Source: Arcicella gelida
Lineage (GTDB): Bacteria; Bacteroidota; Bacteroidia; Cytophagales; Spirosomataceae
NCBI RefSeq assembly: GCF_034931025.1
Contig: NZ_JAYGIL010000003.1
Span: 352,266 to 416,265 of the forward strand
DNA: 64,000 nucleotides
Direction of reading: 5' to 3'
The position numbers were made by a program, and so were the translations under genes. The notes under the pieces are model-generated. The model was given only the letters and a program-made list of their open reading frames with translations, had not been told where the DNA came from and did not search any database. Shown piece after piece: positions 1 to 7,931 of this stretch. Position 1 is the first letter of the stretch, and every line of letters starts with the position of its first letter.

Positions 1-1941
1 TTCAAAACCACCCGGAGAAGCAGAAGTATAAAGACTTTCGATGAGTGTATTTCGCCAAATTTCGTAAGCTAATTTCTTATTTCCTGCTTGCCAACAAGCT
101 AATGAAGTATGGAGGTTTTCGCTCAAAGCTACATTATTGATACTCCAAGTATAAGGTTGCCAATTGGTTGTGCTGAGTTGATAGAAATCTTGTTTGAGTG
201 CTGGAATGCTGAAAGGAATATGCGGAATGTTATTTTCAACATATTTTGTCATAAGATATTGTTGTTTTGGCGAAGCCGCTTGTGCGTCGATAGCATGATA
301 GATTGTCCAAAGTCCTGCCGAAGGATGCGTTAATTGTAAACCCAAAGCATCTTTGTATTCAGCAAAACAACCTGTTTCATCTAGCCATAATTTTTCTTGC
401 AAAGCTTTATAAATCTTGTTAGCTTCATCTTCATAAGGTGTCTCATTTTTGCCTAATAATTTAGCCAAGAAAGCTGCCGAACGAAAAGCCCGATAATTAT
501 AAGCCGTAGCATGAGTAACGCCACCGCCACTATATTGCAAAGCATCACTTGCCCAAATACAGCAATAAGCATCGTAAAGTCCGTCGTTATCAGCATCAAA
601 ATTATGTTTTTCCCAAGCCAAGTGTTTTTCAATGGTTGCCCACATTTCACGAAGATAAGTAGTGTCGCCAGTCCAATTGAAGTGATTTAGCAATTGGTCG
701 ATATAAACCAAATTCATGTCATAATGATGCGCACGAATATCTCCGTTCGGATTTCTACAAATATATCCTTCTGTAAAAATACCTTTTCCAATTTTCTCAA
801 TTTGACGAGCCAAGTGCATGGCAGTATCTGGAGAAGAATGTGTTAAAGGAAATTCATCACCAACCTGAGATTTTGAATAAGCTGTAAAATGCGTTTTTGC
901 TCTATCATGTTGACCAAGTACATCAGCAATATAAGGTCCACGCCAAGCAGGCAAACGCATTCGCCAAGCAACAGCTCCGTGCATATAAGTTGGACTATCC
1001 CATATAGCATCGGCAGCTAAACTTAAAGCTTGTCCCATCGGATTCAATAAAGTATCAGGTGTTTTAATTTGAATGGTATTGACGATTTTCTGACGCAATA
1101 CTTCATTTTGCTTTTTAAAAGAAGGGATTTCTGCGTAAGTAATATCAGCACTATTTCCTTTTTGAATCAAGATAAATTGCTCCGTCTTTTGTAAATCGCC
1201 AATACTCATCAAACATGGATTGGTGATTTTATCAGCAAAATTTTTGACAGACAAAGGCGATTGTTGAGCCTTAGCCTCTGTAATGGCTAAAGTATAAGTA
1301 TTAGGGAAAAGACCTGAAACTACTTGCGTAGAATCTTTAGGTTGATATTGAATTTGAAAAGTATTTTTCGAGAGCTTGATTTTATTGTTGCTACAATTTT
1401 CAGCTTTTAGGTAAAAATTACTTTCTGGGTCAGCACCAATATCACCATCTCTTGAAAATTTCTTAGCCGTAATTCCACCAAACAATGCTAATATTTGGGT
1501 TTGTTTGGGCATATTTCCTTCATAATGGTATTCAATTAGCATGGCTTCATGTGTGTAAGCGGCTGTTACTTTCAGTATCAACATGGCATCGCCCAATAAT
1601 TCATCTTGAATTTTGTAGTACATTGCTCCATCTTGATACACTGTTTGGATTTTCTGTGCTTCCGACAACCATTTGCTTTTTGCGCCATTCAATAAACCGA
1701 TTTTACAGTTTCCACCCATGCCGGGCAAATACAAAGCAAACTCTGGGAAATCGCCAGCTTCTACTCTAAAAGCAGAATTGCCTCCATACAAAGCTCGATT
1801 GAATTTTTGTTTTGGATTAACACAAACAAATCCGTTTCCCTGAAAAGGTTGATAATGTAAGTTTTTGACAACAGGTTTTATCTGGGCAGTAACCTGAATA
1901 GAAAATAGGAAGAAGCAAGCTAAGAATAGATAGTATTTCAT
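1..1941 (-). CDS. Secreted DUF4450-type protein, glycoside-hydrolase-like (partial)
   Basis: The reading frame is open on the minus strand from an ATG at 1941 to the window edge, so about 647 N-terminal residues are visible and the C-terminus is missing. It begins with a signal peptide (MKYYLFLACFFLFSIQVTAQ). Next comes a stretch typical of DUF4450 proteins of Bacteroidota (RALYGGNSAFRVEAGDFPEFALYLPGMGGN), a beta-rich N-terminal part, and from about residue 310 a Trp- and Tyr-rich part resembling the (alpha/alpha)6 catalytic domains of glycoside hydrolases (WDSPTYMHGAVAWRMRLPAWRG, YNYRAFRSAAFLAKLLGK). This suggests an exported carbohydrate-active enzyme. The family assignment is from memory of the motif; substrate and catalytic residues cannot be named. 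Confidence 0.75.
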   Translation of the reverse strand, partial: MKYYLFLACFFLFSIQVTAQIKPVVKNLHYQPFQGNGFVCVNPKQKFNRALYGGNSAFRVEAGDFPEFALYLPGMGGNCKIGLLNGAKSKWLSEAQKIQTVYQDGAMYYKIQDELLGDAMLILKVTAAYTHEAMLIEYHYEGNMPKQTQILALFGGITAKKFSRDGDIGADPESNFYLKAENCSNNKIKLSKNTFQIQYQPKDSTQVVSGLFPNTYTLAITEAKAQQSPLSVKNFADKITNPCLMSIGDLQKTEQFILIQKGNSADITYAEIPSFKKQNEVLRQKIVNTIQIKTPDTLLNPMGQALSLAADAIWDSPTYMHGAVAWRMRLPAWRGPYIADVLGQHDRAKTHFTAYSKSQVGDEFPLTHSSPDTAMHLARQIEKIGKGIFTEGYICRNPNGDIRAHHYDMNLVYIDQLLNHFNWTGDTTYLREMWATIEKHLAWEKHNFDADNDGLYDAYCCIWASDALQYSGGGVTHATAYNYRAFRSAAFLAKLLGKNETPYEDEANKIYKALQEKLWLDETGCFAEYKDALGLQLTHPSAGLWTIYHAIDAQAASPKQQYLMTKYVENNIPHIPFSIPALKQDFYQLSTTNWQPYTWSINNVALSENLHTSLACWQAGNKKLAYEIWRNTLIESLYTSASPGGFE

Positions 1942-2141
1942 AAATCATTTCATTTGAGAGTATCGTAAACATAAGGCTAAAAATGCCTTTTTTTACCCTA
2001 TTCCCTGAAAATTAAATGATTTGTAGAACGACTTTATATTCGTTTTTAACTTGTTCCAGCCGTTGTCAGTGTCTTTGTGAACGAATGTTTTGCTTATTTA
2101 TCAAAATGAAGTCTGTGGACAGATGAACTTTTGCAAAAATA

Positions 2142-2705
2142 TTAAGGACTTTTTTTTTCTTCCATTCTTAACAATAACTTTTCTAAGTTATCAGCATCTT
2201 CACTCCATCTTTGGGGATTTGTAATGATGTATTGTTGGCATTTATGTAATTCATTTTCAAAACGAATAATATGTTCCCAATAATTTCTTTGCCAAACTTT
2301 TGCAGACTGTTGTTGTATTAAATGATTGTCTTTTAGATGTTTATAATAGCTGTAGAAGACTAGCGATTTAAAGCTACCGATAATATTTCCTAAAAGAGTA
2401 TGTTTGGGGGATTTTAGAATCGCTTCATCTTTATTAATCTCACTATTTTCAATATGAATAATTGCATGAAGATGATTGGGCATAATTTGAAATGTATCTA
2501 TCACAACGGAAGAAAAACGATTTGGAATATTTAACCATTCTTTTTCAATAATTGAACCTAAGTAGGAGAGATTCATTTCTTGATTTACAATTTCGCCAAA
2601 AATATTTTCACGATTGATTGAACAAATCGTGATAAAATATGAACCACCAGCAGAATAGTCGTGGTTTTTGTAGCGAATGGAATGTCTTGATTTTTTGTTT
2701 GGCAT
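2142..2705 (-). CDS. REP-associated tyrosine transposase (RAYT, Y1_Tnp family)
   Basis: The 187-residue protein belongs to the IS200/IS605-like HUH superfamily, in the RAYT branch. The HUH motif lies in IMPNHLHAIIHI (about residues 103-114) and the candidate catalytic tyrosine is in the helix QQYIITNPQRW (about 156-166). The N-terminus (RYKNHDYSAGGSYFITICS) is typical of the family. RAYTs are domesticated single-copy relatives of transposases, thought to nick and mobilise REP hairpins. The ATG lies only about 30 bp from a 1.1-kb array of REP-like palindromes, the expected genomic partner. It has no IS605 tnpB neighbour and no flanking IS ends, which favours RAYT over a mobile IS200. Confidence 0.9.
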   Translation of the reverse strand: MPNKKSRHSIRYKNHDYSAGGSYFITICSINRENIFGEIVNQEMNLSYLGSIIEKEWLNIPNRFSSVVIDTFQIMPNHLHAIIHIENSEINKDEAILKSPKHTLLGNIIGSFKSLVFYSYYKHLKDNHLIQQQSAKVWQRNYWEHIIRFENELHKCQQYIITNPQRWSEDADNLEKLLLRMEEKKSP

Positions 2706-2734
2706 AGGATTAAGTGTAAAAATATTGTGTTCAT

Positions 2735-3815
2735 TTTCGGCAACCGTTCGTCGTCCAAAGGTTTAATTCACAAAAAAATCGTTCTCGGCAACCGTAAAGG
2801 ATTGCCGCTACATTTTTCGAAACAAATTATAATCCTTTGTAGTAGCGGTAACCCTTGCGGTTACCGTTCGTCGTCCAAAGGTTTTACTCACAAACAAATC
2901 GTTCATTCTCGGCAACCGTAAAGGATTGCCGCTACATTTTTCGAAACAAATTATAATCCTTTGTAGTAGCGGTAACCCTTGCGGTTACCGTTCGTCGTCC
3001 AAAGGTTTAATTCACAAACAAATCGTTCTCGGCAACCGTAAAGGATTGCCGCTACACTTTTAGAAACAAATTATAATCCTTTGTAGTAGCGGTAACCCTT
3101 GCGGTTACCGTTCGTCGTCCAAAGGTTTCACACACAAACAAATCGTACATTCTCGGCAACCGTAAAGGATTGCCGCTACATTTTTCGAAACAAATTATAA
3201 CCCTTGTAGTAGCGGTAACCCTTGCGGTTACCGTTCGTCGTCCAAAGGTTTAATTCCCAAACAAATCGTTCATTCTCGGCAAGCGTAAAGGATTGCCGCT
3301 ACATTTTTCGAAACAAATTATAACCCTTTGTAGTAGCGGTAACCCTTGCGGTTACCGTTCGTCGTCCAAAGGTTTCACTCCCAAACAAATCGTTCATTCT
3401 CGGCAACCGTAAAGGATTACCGCTACATTTTTCGAAACAAATTACAATCCTTGCGGTTACCGTTCGTCGTCCAAAGGTTTCACTCCCAAACAAATCGTTC
3501 ATTCTCGGCAACCGTAAAGGATTGCCGCTACATTTTTAGAAACAAATTATAACCCTTGCGGTTACCGTTCGTCGTCCAAAGGTTTTACTCACAAACAAAT
3601 CGTTCATTCTCGGCAACCGTAAAGGATTGCCGCTACATTTTTAGAAACAAATTATAATCCTTTGTAGTAGCGGTAACCCTTGCGGTTACCGTTCGTCGTC
3701 CAAAGGTTTCACTCCCAAACAAATCGTTCATTCTCGGCAACCGTAAAGGATTGCCGCTACATTTTTCGAAACAAATTATAACCCTTGTAGTAGCGGTAAC
3801 CCTTGCGGTTACCGT
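2735..3815. repeat. Tandem REP/BIME-like array next to the RAYT gene
   Basis: About nine units with a 120-124-bp period carry the landmark CGTCGTCCAAAGG starting at 2749, 2869, 2993, 3113, 3236, 3360, 3465, 3570 and 3694. Two units are only 105 bp because they lost the CTTTGTAGTAGCGGTAA part. Each full unit holds two different palindromes: CGGTAACC-CTTGC-GGTTACCG (8-bp stem, 5-nt loop), and a weaker one, CGGCAA...TTGCCG, around CCGTAAAGGA. The arrangement of two unlike REP hairpins per unit resembles BIMEs. Short ORFs in the array (for example 2727-2921, 3299-3552, 3751-3999) are by-products of the repeat. Related single copies occur near 12.6 and 20.5 kb. Confidence 0.92.
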
Positions 3816-3869
3816 TTATTTATCCCTAAAAACAATTTCTAAAAGACACAATCTCTCTACCAATCCAAG

Positions 3870-4121
3870 CTATTTTAAATCTCGTGATTTAATCGCTACT
3901 TCAATCTGTCTTAACACAAATGAACATAGCAAAAGTGCAATAGAACTTCCGCCACAAAGCAATACTAAACTGGAATCGTTGTATTTGAAAATGGAATAGC
4001 TTAGACCAAAAAGTACAATCAGCGTAGTAATTGAGAGGATAATGACAAAAGCCTTAAATTTTTTGTGTTTAGCTTGTAGTTCTTCTAAGGTTAAATGATC
4101 AAATTTTAGGTTCTCTTTCAT
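3870..4121 (-). CDS. Small membrane protein, two TM helices
   Basis: An 83-residue protein begins with a charged segment (MKENLKFDHLTLEELQAKHKKFK). Two hydrophobic helices follow at about 25-47 (AFVIILSITTLIVLFGLSYSIF) and 51-69 (SSLVLLCGGSSIALLLCSF), with a short basic tail. I do not recognise a named family. The clean hairpin topology, ATG start and separation from the REP array support a real gene. It is followed upstream by another small membrane protein in the same direction, but the 124-bp gap does not prove an operon. Confidence 0.6.
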   Translation of the reverse strand: MKENLKFDHLTLEELQAKHKKFKAFVIILSITTLIVLFGLSYSIFKYNDSSLVLLCGGSSIALLLCSFVLRQIEVAIKSRDLK

Positions 4122-4245
4122 GTTAATTATTTTGGTTTAAATGATTTAGTTTTCCTTCATACTACGTCATATATTTTGTGCTTTAACCCAGCAACTTATA
4201 TTATTGTCTGTAGAAATAAGAGTGATTTTTGTATGCTTAAATATA

Positions 4246-4485
4246 CTAAATCAAATGCAGAGAATGGTGCAAAATAGTATAAAATGTCATCATTAACATT
4301 GCACCAACACCAAATAATAATATCAACCCAATAATCCAAAGTATTAAAATCATACCTGCTTGGGCATAAGAATCTTCGGATTCATCAGCCAATACTTTTT
4401 GAACCTTTTGGACATTTCTGTACCGAATAAACAGAAAGACTCTGCCTAACAGAGAAAGAAAGATGTCTTTGATTAAATCGTTCAT
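4246..4485 (-). CDS. Small hypothetical membrane protein
   Basis: A 79-residue protein has an amphipathic, basic N-terminal half (RYRNVQKVQKVLADESEDSY) and a long hydrophobic segment around residues 43-68 (GMILILWIIGLILLFGVGAMLMMTF). It has a plausible ATG start, no recognisable catalytic motif and no close partner. Function unknown. Confidence 0.55.
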   Translation of the reverse strand: MNDLIKDIFLSLLGRVFLFIRYRNVQKVQKVLADESEDSYAQAGMILILWIIGLILLFGVGAMLMMTFYTILHHSLHLI

Positions 4486-4748
4486 TGAGTACTTTCGCCG
4501 TTATCCCGTGTCTTCACGAACGACTATTTGTTGACTGTGGTAGTGTAATGATTTATCTATCAAAAGTTAGTGGAAATATAGTCTCGGCAAAGGAAAATAA
4601 AGCTAAAAAAGTAAACCGAAACGCTACGTTTAACGTAAATTTAAGAGAATTGCTTTTAGTTTAATTAATACAAGCACTCATAAAAAGGCTTTACTAATAA
4701 TCTTCAGCAACAATATTCATACATCAGCATCAAAAGACTAGATAGAAA

Positions 4749-5480
4749 ATGGTTATTAAAAAAGATAGTATCGAAAAAGATAGACTTAAAGAAGTACGTC
4801 GATTTTTAAAATTAGATTTTAGTAAATCATCAGATTTTCAGGATATTGTTGACCTTGCTGCACTGCTATGCGAAAAACCTGTAGCACTGATTACTATTTT
4901 AGATGAAGATGTAAATTGGATAAAAGTAAGGTCGGGTGTTGAATATGAAGTAATGCCAAGAGAAACGTCTTTTTGTCAATATGGTATTCAACAAGATGAA
5001 ATTTTAATCATACCCGATGCTACTAAAGATTATCGTTTTGATGATAATCCGTTGGTACAATCAAACCCTCATGTACGTTTTTATGCAGGAGCACCATTGA
5101 TTTTAAATAATGGATTAAAACTTGGAACGCTTTGTTTGTTTGATTTAAAACCAAATAAAATTACCCCATTACAAGAGAAAACTCTCTCCATTCTTTCAAG
5201 ACAAGTTACTTACCTAATGGAATTAAAATTAGGACAAGCTTTATTAAAAAAACAATTAGAAGAAACAGAAGCTAAGAATAAGGCTTTAAGAAAAATTGCC
5301 TTTATGCAATCGCATGATATCAGACATCCTCTATCATCAATTATGTGTTTAGTTAATTTAGTAAAAGATGGTATTCATCCTGTAGATGAGCATTGGTTAG
5401 GAATGATTACGGAGGCAACCGATACTTTAGATAATAAAATCAAGGCGATTGTTAATGAAACTGCTGCCGATAGAAGCTGA
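4749..5480 (+). CDS. GAF-domain protein with orphan histidine-kinase H-box segment
   Basis: The 243-residue protein has a GAF domain (about 20-160; SFCQYGIQQDEILIIPDATKDYRFDDNPLV and the FYAGAPLI motif), a coiled-coil linker (165-190), and a dimerisation segment with an H-box (MQSHDIRHPLSSIMCLVNLV, candidate phospho-His near 197). It then stops, and no HATPase_c domain follows. The termination looks natural because the protein ends in a complete second helix and a non-coding terminator-like hairpin follows. It may sense a ligand or redox state and act as a dimerising partner or phospho-acceptor for another kinase. Whether it is phosphorylated is inference. Confidence 0.8.
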   Translation: MVIKKDSIEKDRLKEVRRFLKLDFSKSSDFQDIVDLAALLCEKPVALITILDEDVNWIKVRSGVEYEVMPRETSFCQYGIQQDEILIIPDATKDYRFDDNPLVQSNPHVRFYAGAPLILNNGLKLGTLCLFDLKPNKITPLQEKTLSILSRQVTYLMELKLGQALLKKQLEETEAKNKALRKIAFMQSHDIRHPLSSIMCLVNLVKDGIHPVDEHWLGMITEATDTLDNKIKAIVNETAADRS

Positions 5481-5509
5481 GAGTAAGCTAACGAACTTTG
5501 GCACAAAAA

Positions 5510-5574
5510 ACTCATGGCATGACTTATCAAATAATGCTGAGTAAAACCAGTCTATCGTCAGTCATGCCATGAGT
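5510..5574. terminator. Long inverted repeat after the GAF gene
   Basis: A perfect 14-bp stem (5510-5523 with 5561-5574, ACTCATGGCATGAC) encloses a 37-nt loop just downstream of the GAF gene stop. It probably ends transcription, but the large loop and lack of a long T tract make it atypical. Confidence 0.5.
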
Positions 5575-5714
5575 GATTATTTAGCACCATTTTTTTCCAT
5601 TGCTTTCAAGCTTTATGTAAGGTTGATTTTGACAATTTTGAATCCTATACTTATTGATTTGCTTACTCAAATGTAAATAAACATTCAATTCTTTATATTA
5701 TCAGTAATAAAAAA

Positions 5715-5738
5715 GAAGTTCGTGGAGACACGAATTTC
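5715..5738. repeat. Dispersed hairpin repeat (TTCGTG-GAGA-CACGAA)
   Basis: The element has a stem of about 10 bp with one mismatch and a GAGA tetraloop. A second copy lies in the other orientation at 27365-27390. Both sit in short intergenic gaps downstream of genes. A degenerate relative appears near 6350. Confidence 0.6.
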
Positions 5739-5752
5739 GGCAAAGAGTGAGA

Positions 5753-6145
5753 TTAATCTATTTTACGGTTACGGGTTTCTATTCTTTTTTGTAGGATGTC
5801 AAACTTAATTTCTAAAGGCTTGATACTGTTTTCAATTTCAAGTATACTTGCATTATTAATTTGTAATTTTTCAAAATTAAGTTCAGAGTTATCTTTTAAG
5901 ATTATATTTTGCTCTCTTAATCTTTTAATCTCCTTCCATTTTGGGATTAAAATAATACATAGTTCGGAAAATAGTTGTCTGTCGTCCCTTACCTTGACAA
6001 GCTCATTCTTAGCATTTTCAAATAATTCTTTTGGGAACTTTTCGTCAAAAACAAGCTCTGCAATGATTTCCAGTGAGTTTTTCCCATCAATTTCTTGGGT
6101 CTGTAAAGAATCGATAAGTTCTTTTTTTGTAAATTCTTTAGACAT
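5753..6145 (-). CDS. Hypothetical coiled-coil protein
   Basis: A 130-residue acidic and lysine-rich protein is predicted to be almost wholly helical, with a coiled coil from about 70 to the end (WKEIKRLREQNIILKDNSELNFEKLQ...IEKSI-type heptads). No signal peptide or known motif is present. The opposite-strand ORF over the same region is rich in Ser/Phe/Leu as expected of a shadow, so the minus-strand frame is the better gene. Function unknown. Confidence 0.55.
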   Translation of the reverse strand: MSKEFTKKELIDSLQTQEIDGKNSLEIIAELVFDEKFPKELFENAKNELVKVRDDRQLFSELCIILIPKWKEIKRLREQNIILKDNSELNFEKLQINNASILEIENSIKPLEIKFDILQKRIETRNRKID

Positions 6146-6387
6146 TTTTTATTTATTTGAATAATATTATGACTACAAGTAATTAAGTCGTCAATTTTTT
6201 TTTGATGTTTATTAGATTATTCCAAGTAGAAGCCCCGCTTTAAATAGAACAGGTTAAAATATATAGATTGACTCAATTGTCATTAGTGTCTTATCACATA
6301 ATTATTTAATGACTTTTGCGATACATTTATTATTATTTGGAGTCAAAAAGAAGTTCAAAGAGGGACAAACTTTAGCAAAATATATTT

Positions 6388-7125
6388 CTATTTCCTTTCT
6401 TCTTTTTCTTTGTTGAAATATGAACCTGTCTCAACTTTTGAAGCATAAAAGTTAAAAAACAACCCTACAAAAGCAAAAAACAAAATAACTTGTGATACTG
6501 CTAAAAATTGTCCTAATGTTGTTTTTGGATAAATATCTCCATAACCAACTGTCGCTGTAGTAATGAAACTATAATAAACTGCTTCAAAGTTATTTGTTAA
6601 CTGTCTGTTGAAAAAGTTTTTGTTAGTTAAATCACAATACGAATAAATTACTGCAAAATTTAAAGCTATTTCTATGTAATTGTAAAATAAGTTTATTAAA
6701 GATCTTTTGTAAGTTACAGGCTTGGTATTTAAGTCTGCACAAAAAATAAGATAATTCAAATATATTAAAGTGTCAAGTAGTAAATAAGCTGATAGACATG
6801 GTGTCCACCAATGGTTTGTTTGGTTGAAATAAAGTAAAATAATTGGAGAAGCCAATTTTGATAAAACTAAAATTTCCACTCCGATTTTTCTTCCTTGAAA
6901 TCCAAACCAACCGGATACATGTCTAACATAAAGTCCAATAGAAATAAATTGAAAAAGCGTTAAGAATAGTCTATAAATTCGTTCAATACCAAAGTCTTTG
7001 TATGTTTCATTTTTCCAAAGACGTTTTAAGTTTTTGACTTGGTTCTGAAATGCAGGATTAAGTTTTCTATCAATAGAATAACTTCCTAAAAATAATGTCT
7101 TTATAAAATTTGATTTTTTTCTCAT
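6388..7125 (-). CDS. Potassium channel-like membrane protein (Ion_trans_2)
   Basis: The 245-residue protein has several hydrophobic segments (about 45-70, 80-100, 105-125 and 145-165). Its C-terminal pore module carries the K+-selectivity filter TATVGYGDIYP (about 190-200), framed by pore helix FEAVYYSFIT and last helix FLAVSQVILFFAFVGLFFNFY. This is the classical filter of tetrameric K+ channels. No C-terminal RCK or cyclic-nucleotide domain follows, and the protein ends shortly after the last helix. It is probably an inner-membrane K+ channel, with gating signal unknown. Confidence 0.88.
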   Translation of the reverse strand: MRKKSNFIKTLFLGSYSIDRKLNPAFQNQVKNLKRLWKNETYKDFGIERIYRLFLTLFQFISIGLYVRHVSGWFGFQGRKIGVEILVLSKLASPIILLYFNQTNHWWTPCLSAYLLLDTLIYLNYLIFCADLNTKPVTYKRSLINLFYNYIEIALNFAVIYSYCDLTNKNFFNRQLTNNFEAVYYSFITTATVGYGDIYPKTTLGQFLAVSQVILFFAFVGLFFNFYASKVETGSYFNKEKEERK

Positions 7126-7454
7126 TTAAGATGTTATCTTGGGTTACTGCTAATTCATTAATATGTAAAGACTTTACAATATTTTTTGTCTTGTTAAAAA
7201 ATAACTGCTATCTCTTACGTTTATTCGTGAATATACCAGTGACTGCAATCCACCCCCAACTTACCTAAACCCCACATACTTCCCAAATTATCATACGATA
7301 ATTCCTCAAAAACTTATTAAACGGTAAATCGTCCTCAAAACATAACCTTGTTACTCAACAATAAAACGCCTCAATCTTGCATCACTTTTAAGCAAGATTT
7401 CAAGAAAATAGATTCACTTTAATCGCTTACTATGATGACTGTATTTGTCATTTT
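7126..7454. other. Intergenic stretch before the 21-bp array
   Basis: No credible gene is visible. The stretch is AT-rich with many stops in all frames, and it probably contains the promoter of the minus-strand channel gene. Nothing else can be assigned. Confidence 0.4.
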
Positions 7455-7747
7455 GTAAGCTTACAATAAAGTTTTGTTGACTTACAATGAAGCATTGTAA
7501 GTCAACAAAATTATTTTGCATGGTTGCAAAACTTTTTTGTAAGCTTACAATAACATTTTGTTGGCTTAAAAATTACATTGTAAGTCAACAAAACTATTTT
7601 GCATGTTTACAAAATTTCATTGTAAACAAACAAAATTCCATTGTAAGCTTGCAAAACTATTTTGCATGGTTACAAAACTTCATTGTAAACAAACAAAATG
7701 TCATTGCATTCTTACAATATTCCATTGTTGACTTGCAGAGAAGCGTT
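7455..7747. repeat. Array of about 14 quasi-dyad 10-bp sites at a 21-bp pitch
   Basis: Fourteen consecutive blocks start at 7455, 7476, 7497, 7518, 7539, 7560, 7580, 7601, 7622, 7643, 7664, 7685, 7706 and 7727. All are 21 bp except the one at 7560 (20 bp). Each has a 10-bp core beginning with GTA, GTT or GCA and (except the 20-bp block) ending with TAC, AAC or TGC. These two sets are reverse complements of each other. An AT-rich spacer of about 11 bp ending in TT follows. The middle of the core varies (AGCT, GACT, AGTC, TGGT, AACA). The blocks are patterned rather than identical. The 20-bp block breaks any reading frame, which argues against a protein-coding repeat. It ends about 185 bp upstream of the efflux operon. 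Confidence 0.85.
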
Positions 7748-7931
7748 TGCAACCTGCAACATTCTTATGTTTGTCATCAATTTTTCTTCTTAAACCTTCC
7801 CCGTTCTTTCTCGCACAAACTGTGCTAAATCGCACATTTATTGTATTTTATATTTTGTTTAATTTGCTGATATTCAATGTATTATTGTTTGGCATTGTCT
7901 TTGGAATACTAATAGCAAATCTAATAAAATT

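Noticed and set aside
2142..2705. Complete IS200/IS605 insertion sequence
   Set aside because: No defined left and right end hairpins, no tnpB and no target-site context. The associated REP array indicates a domesticated RAYT.
2735..3815. CRISPR array
   Set aside because: The repeated units are about 120 bp and include the supposed spacers, which are not unique. No cas genes are present, and the palindromes fit REP elements beside a RAYT.
5796..6164. Plus-strand 122-residue ORF opposite the coiled-coil protein
   Set aside because: Its Ser/Phe/Leu-rich composition is that expected of the antisense of a Lys/Glu-rich coding strand.
7455..7747. CRISPR array with 21-bp units
   Set aside because: There is no constant repeat separated by variable spacers. 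Variation is inside each unit at defined positions.
7487..7828. 113-residue ORF over the 21-bp array (LQNFIVNKQN-like heptads)
   Set aside because: The heptad pattern follows from the 21-bp repeat itself, and the 20-bp block changes the frame partway. No signal peptide or neighbour supports it.
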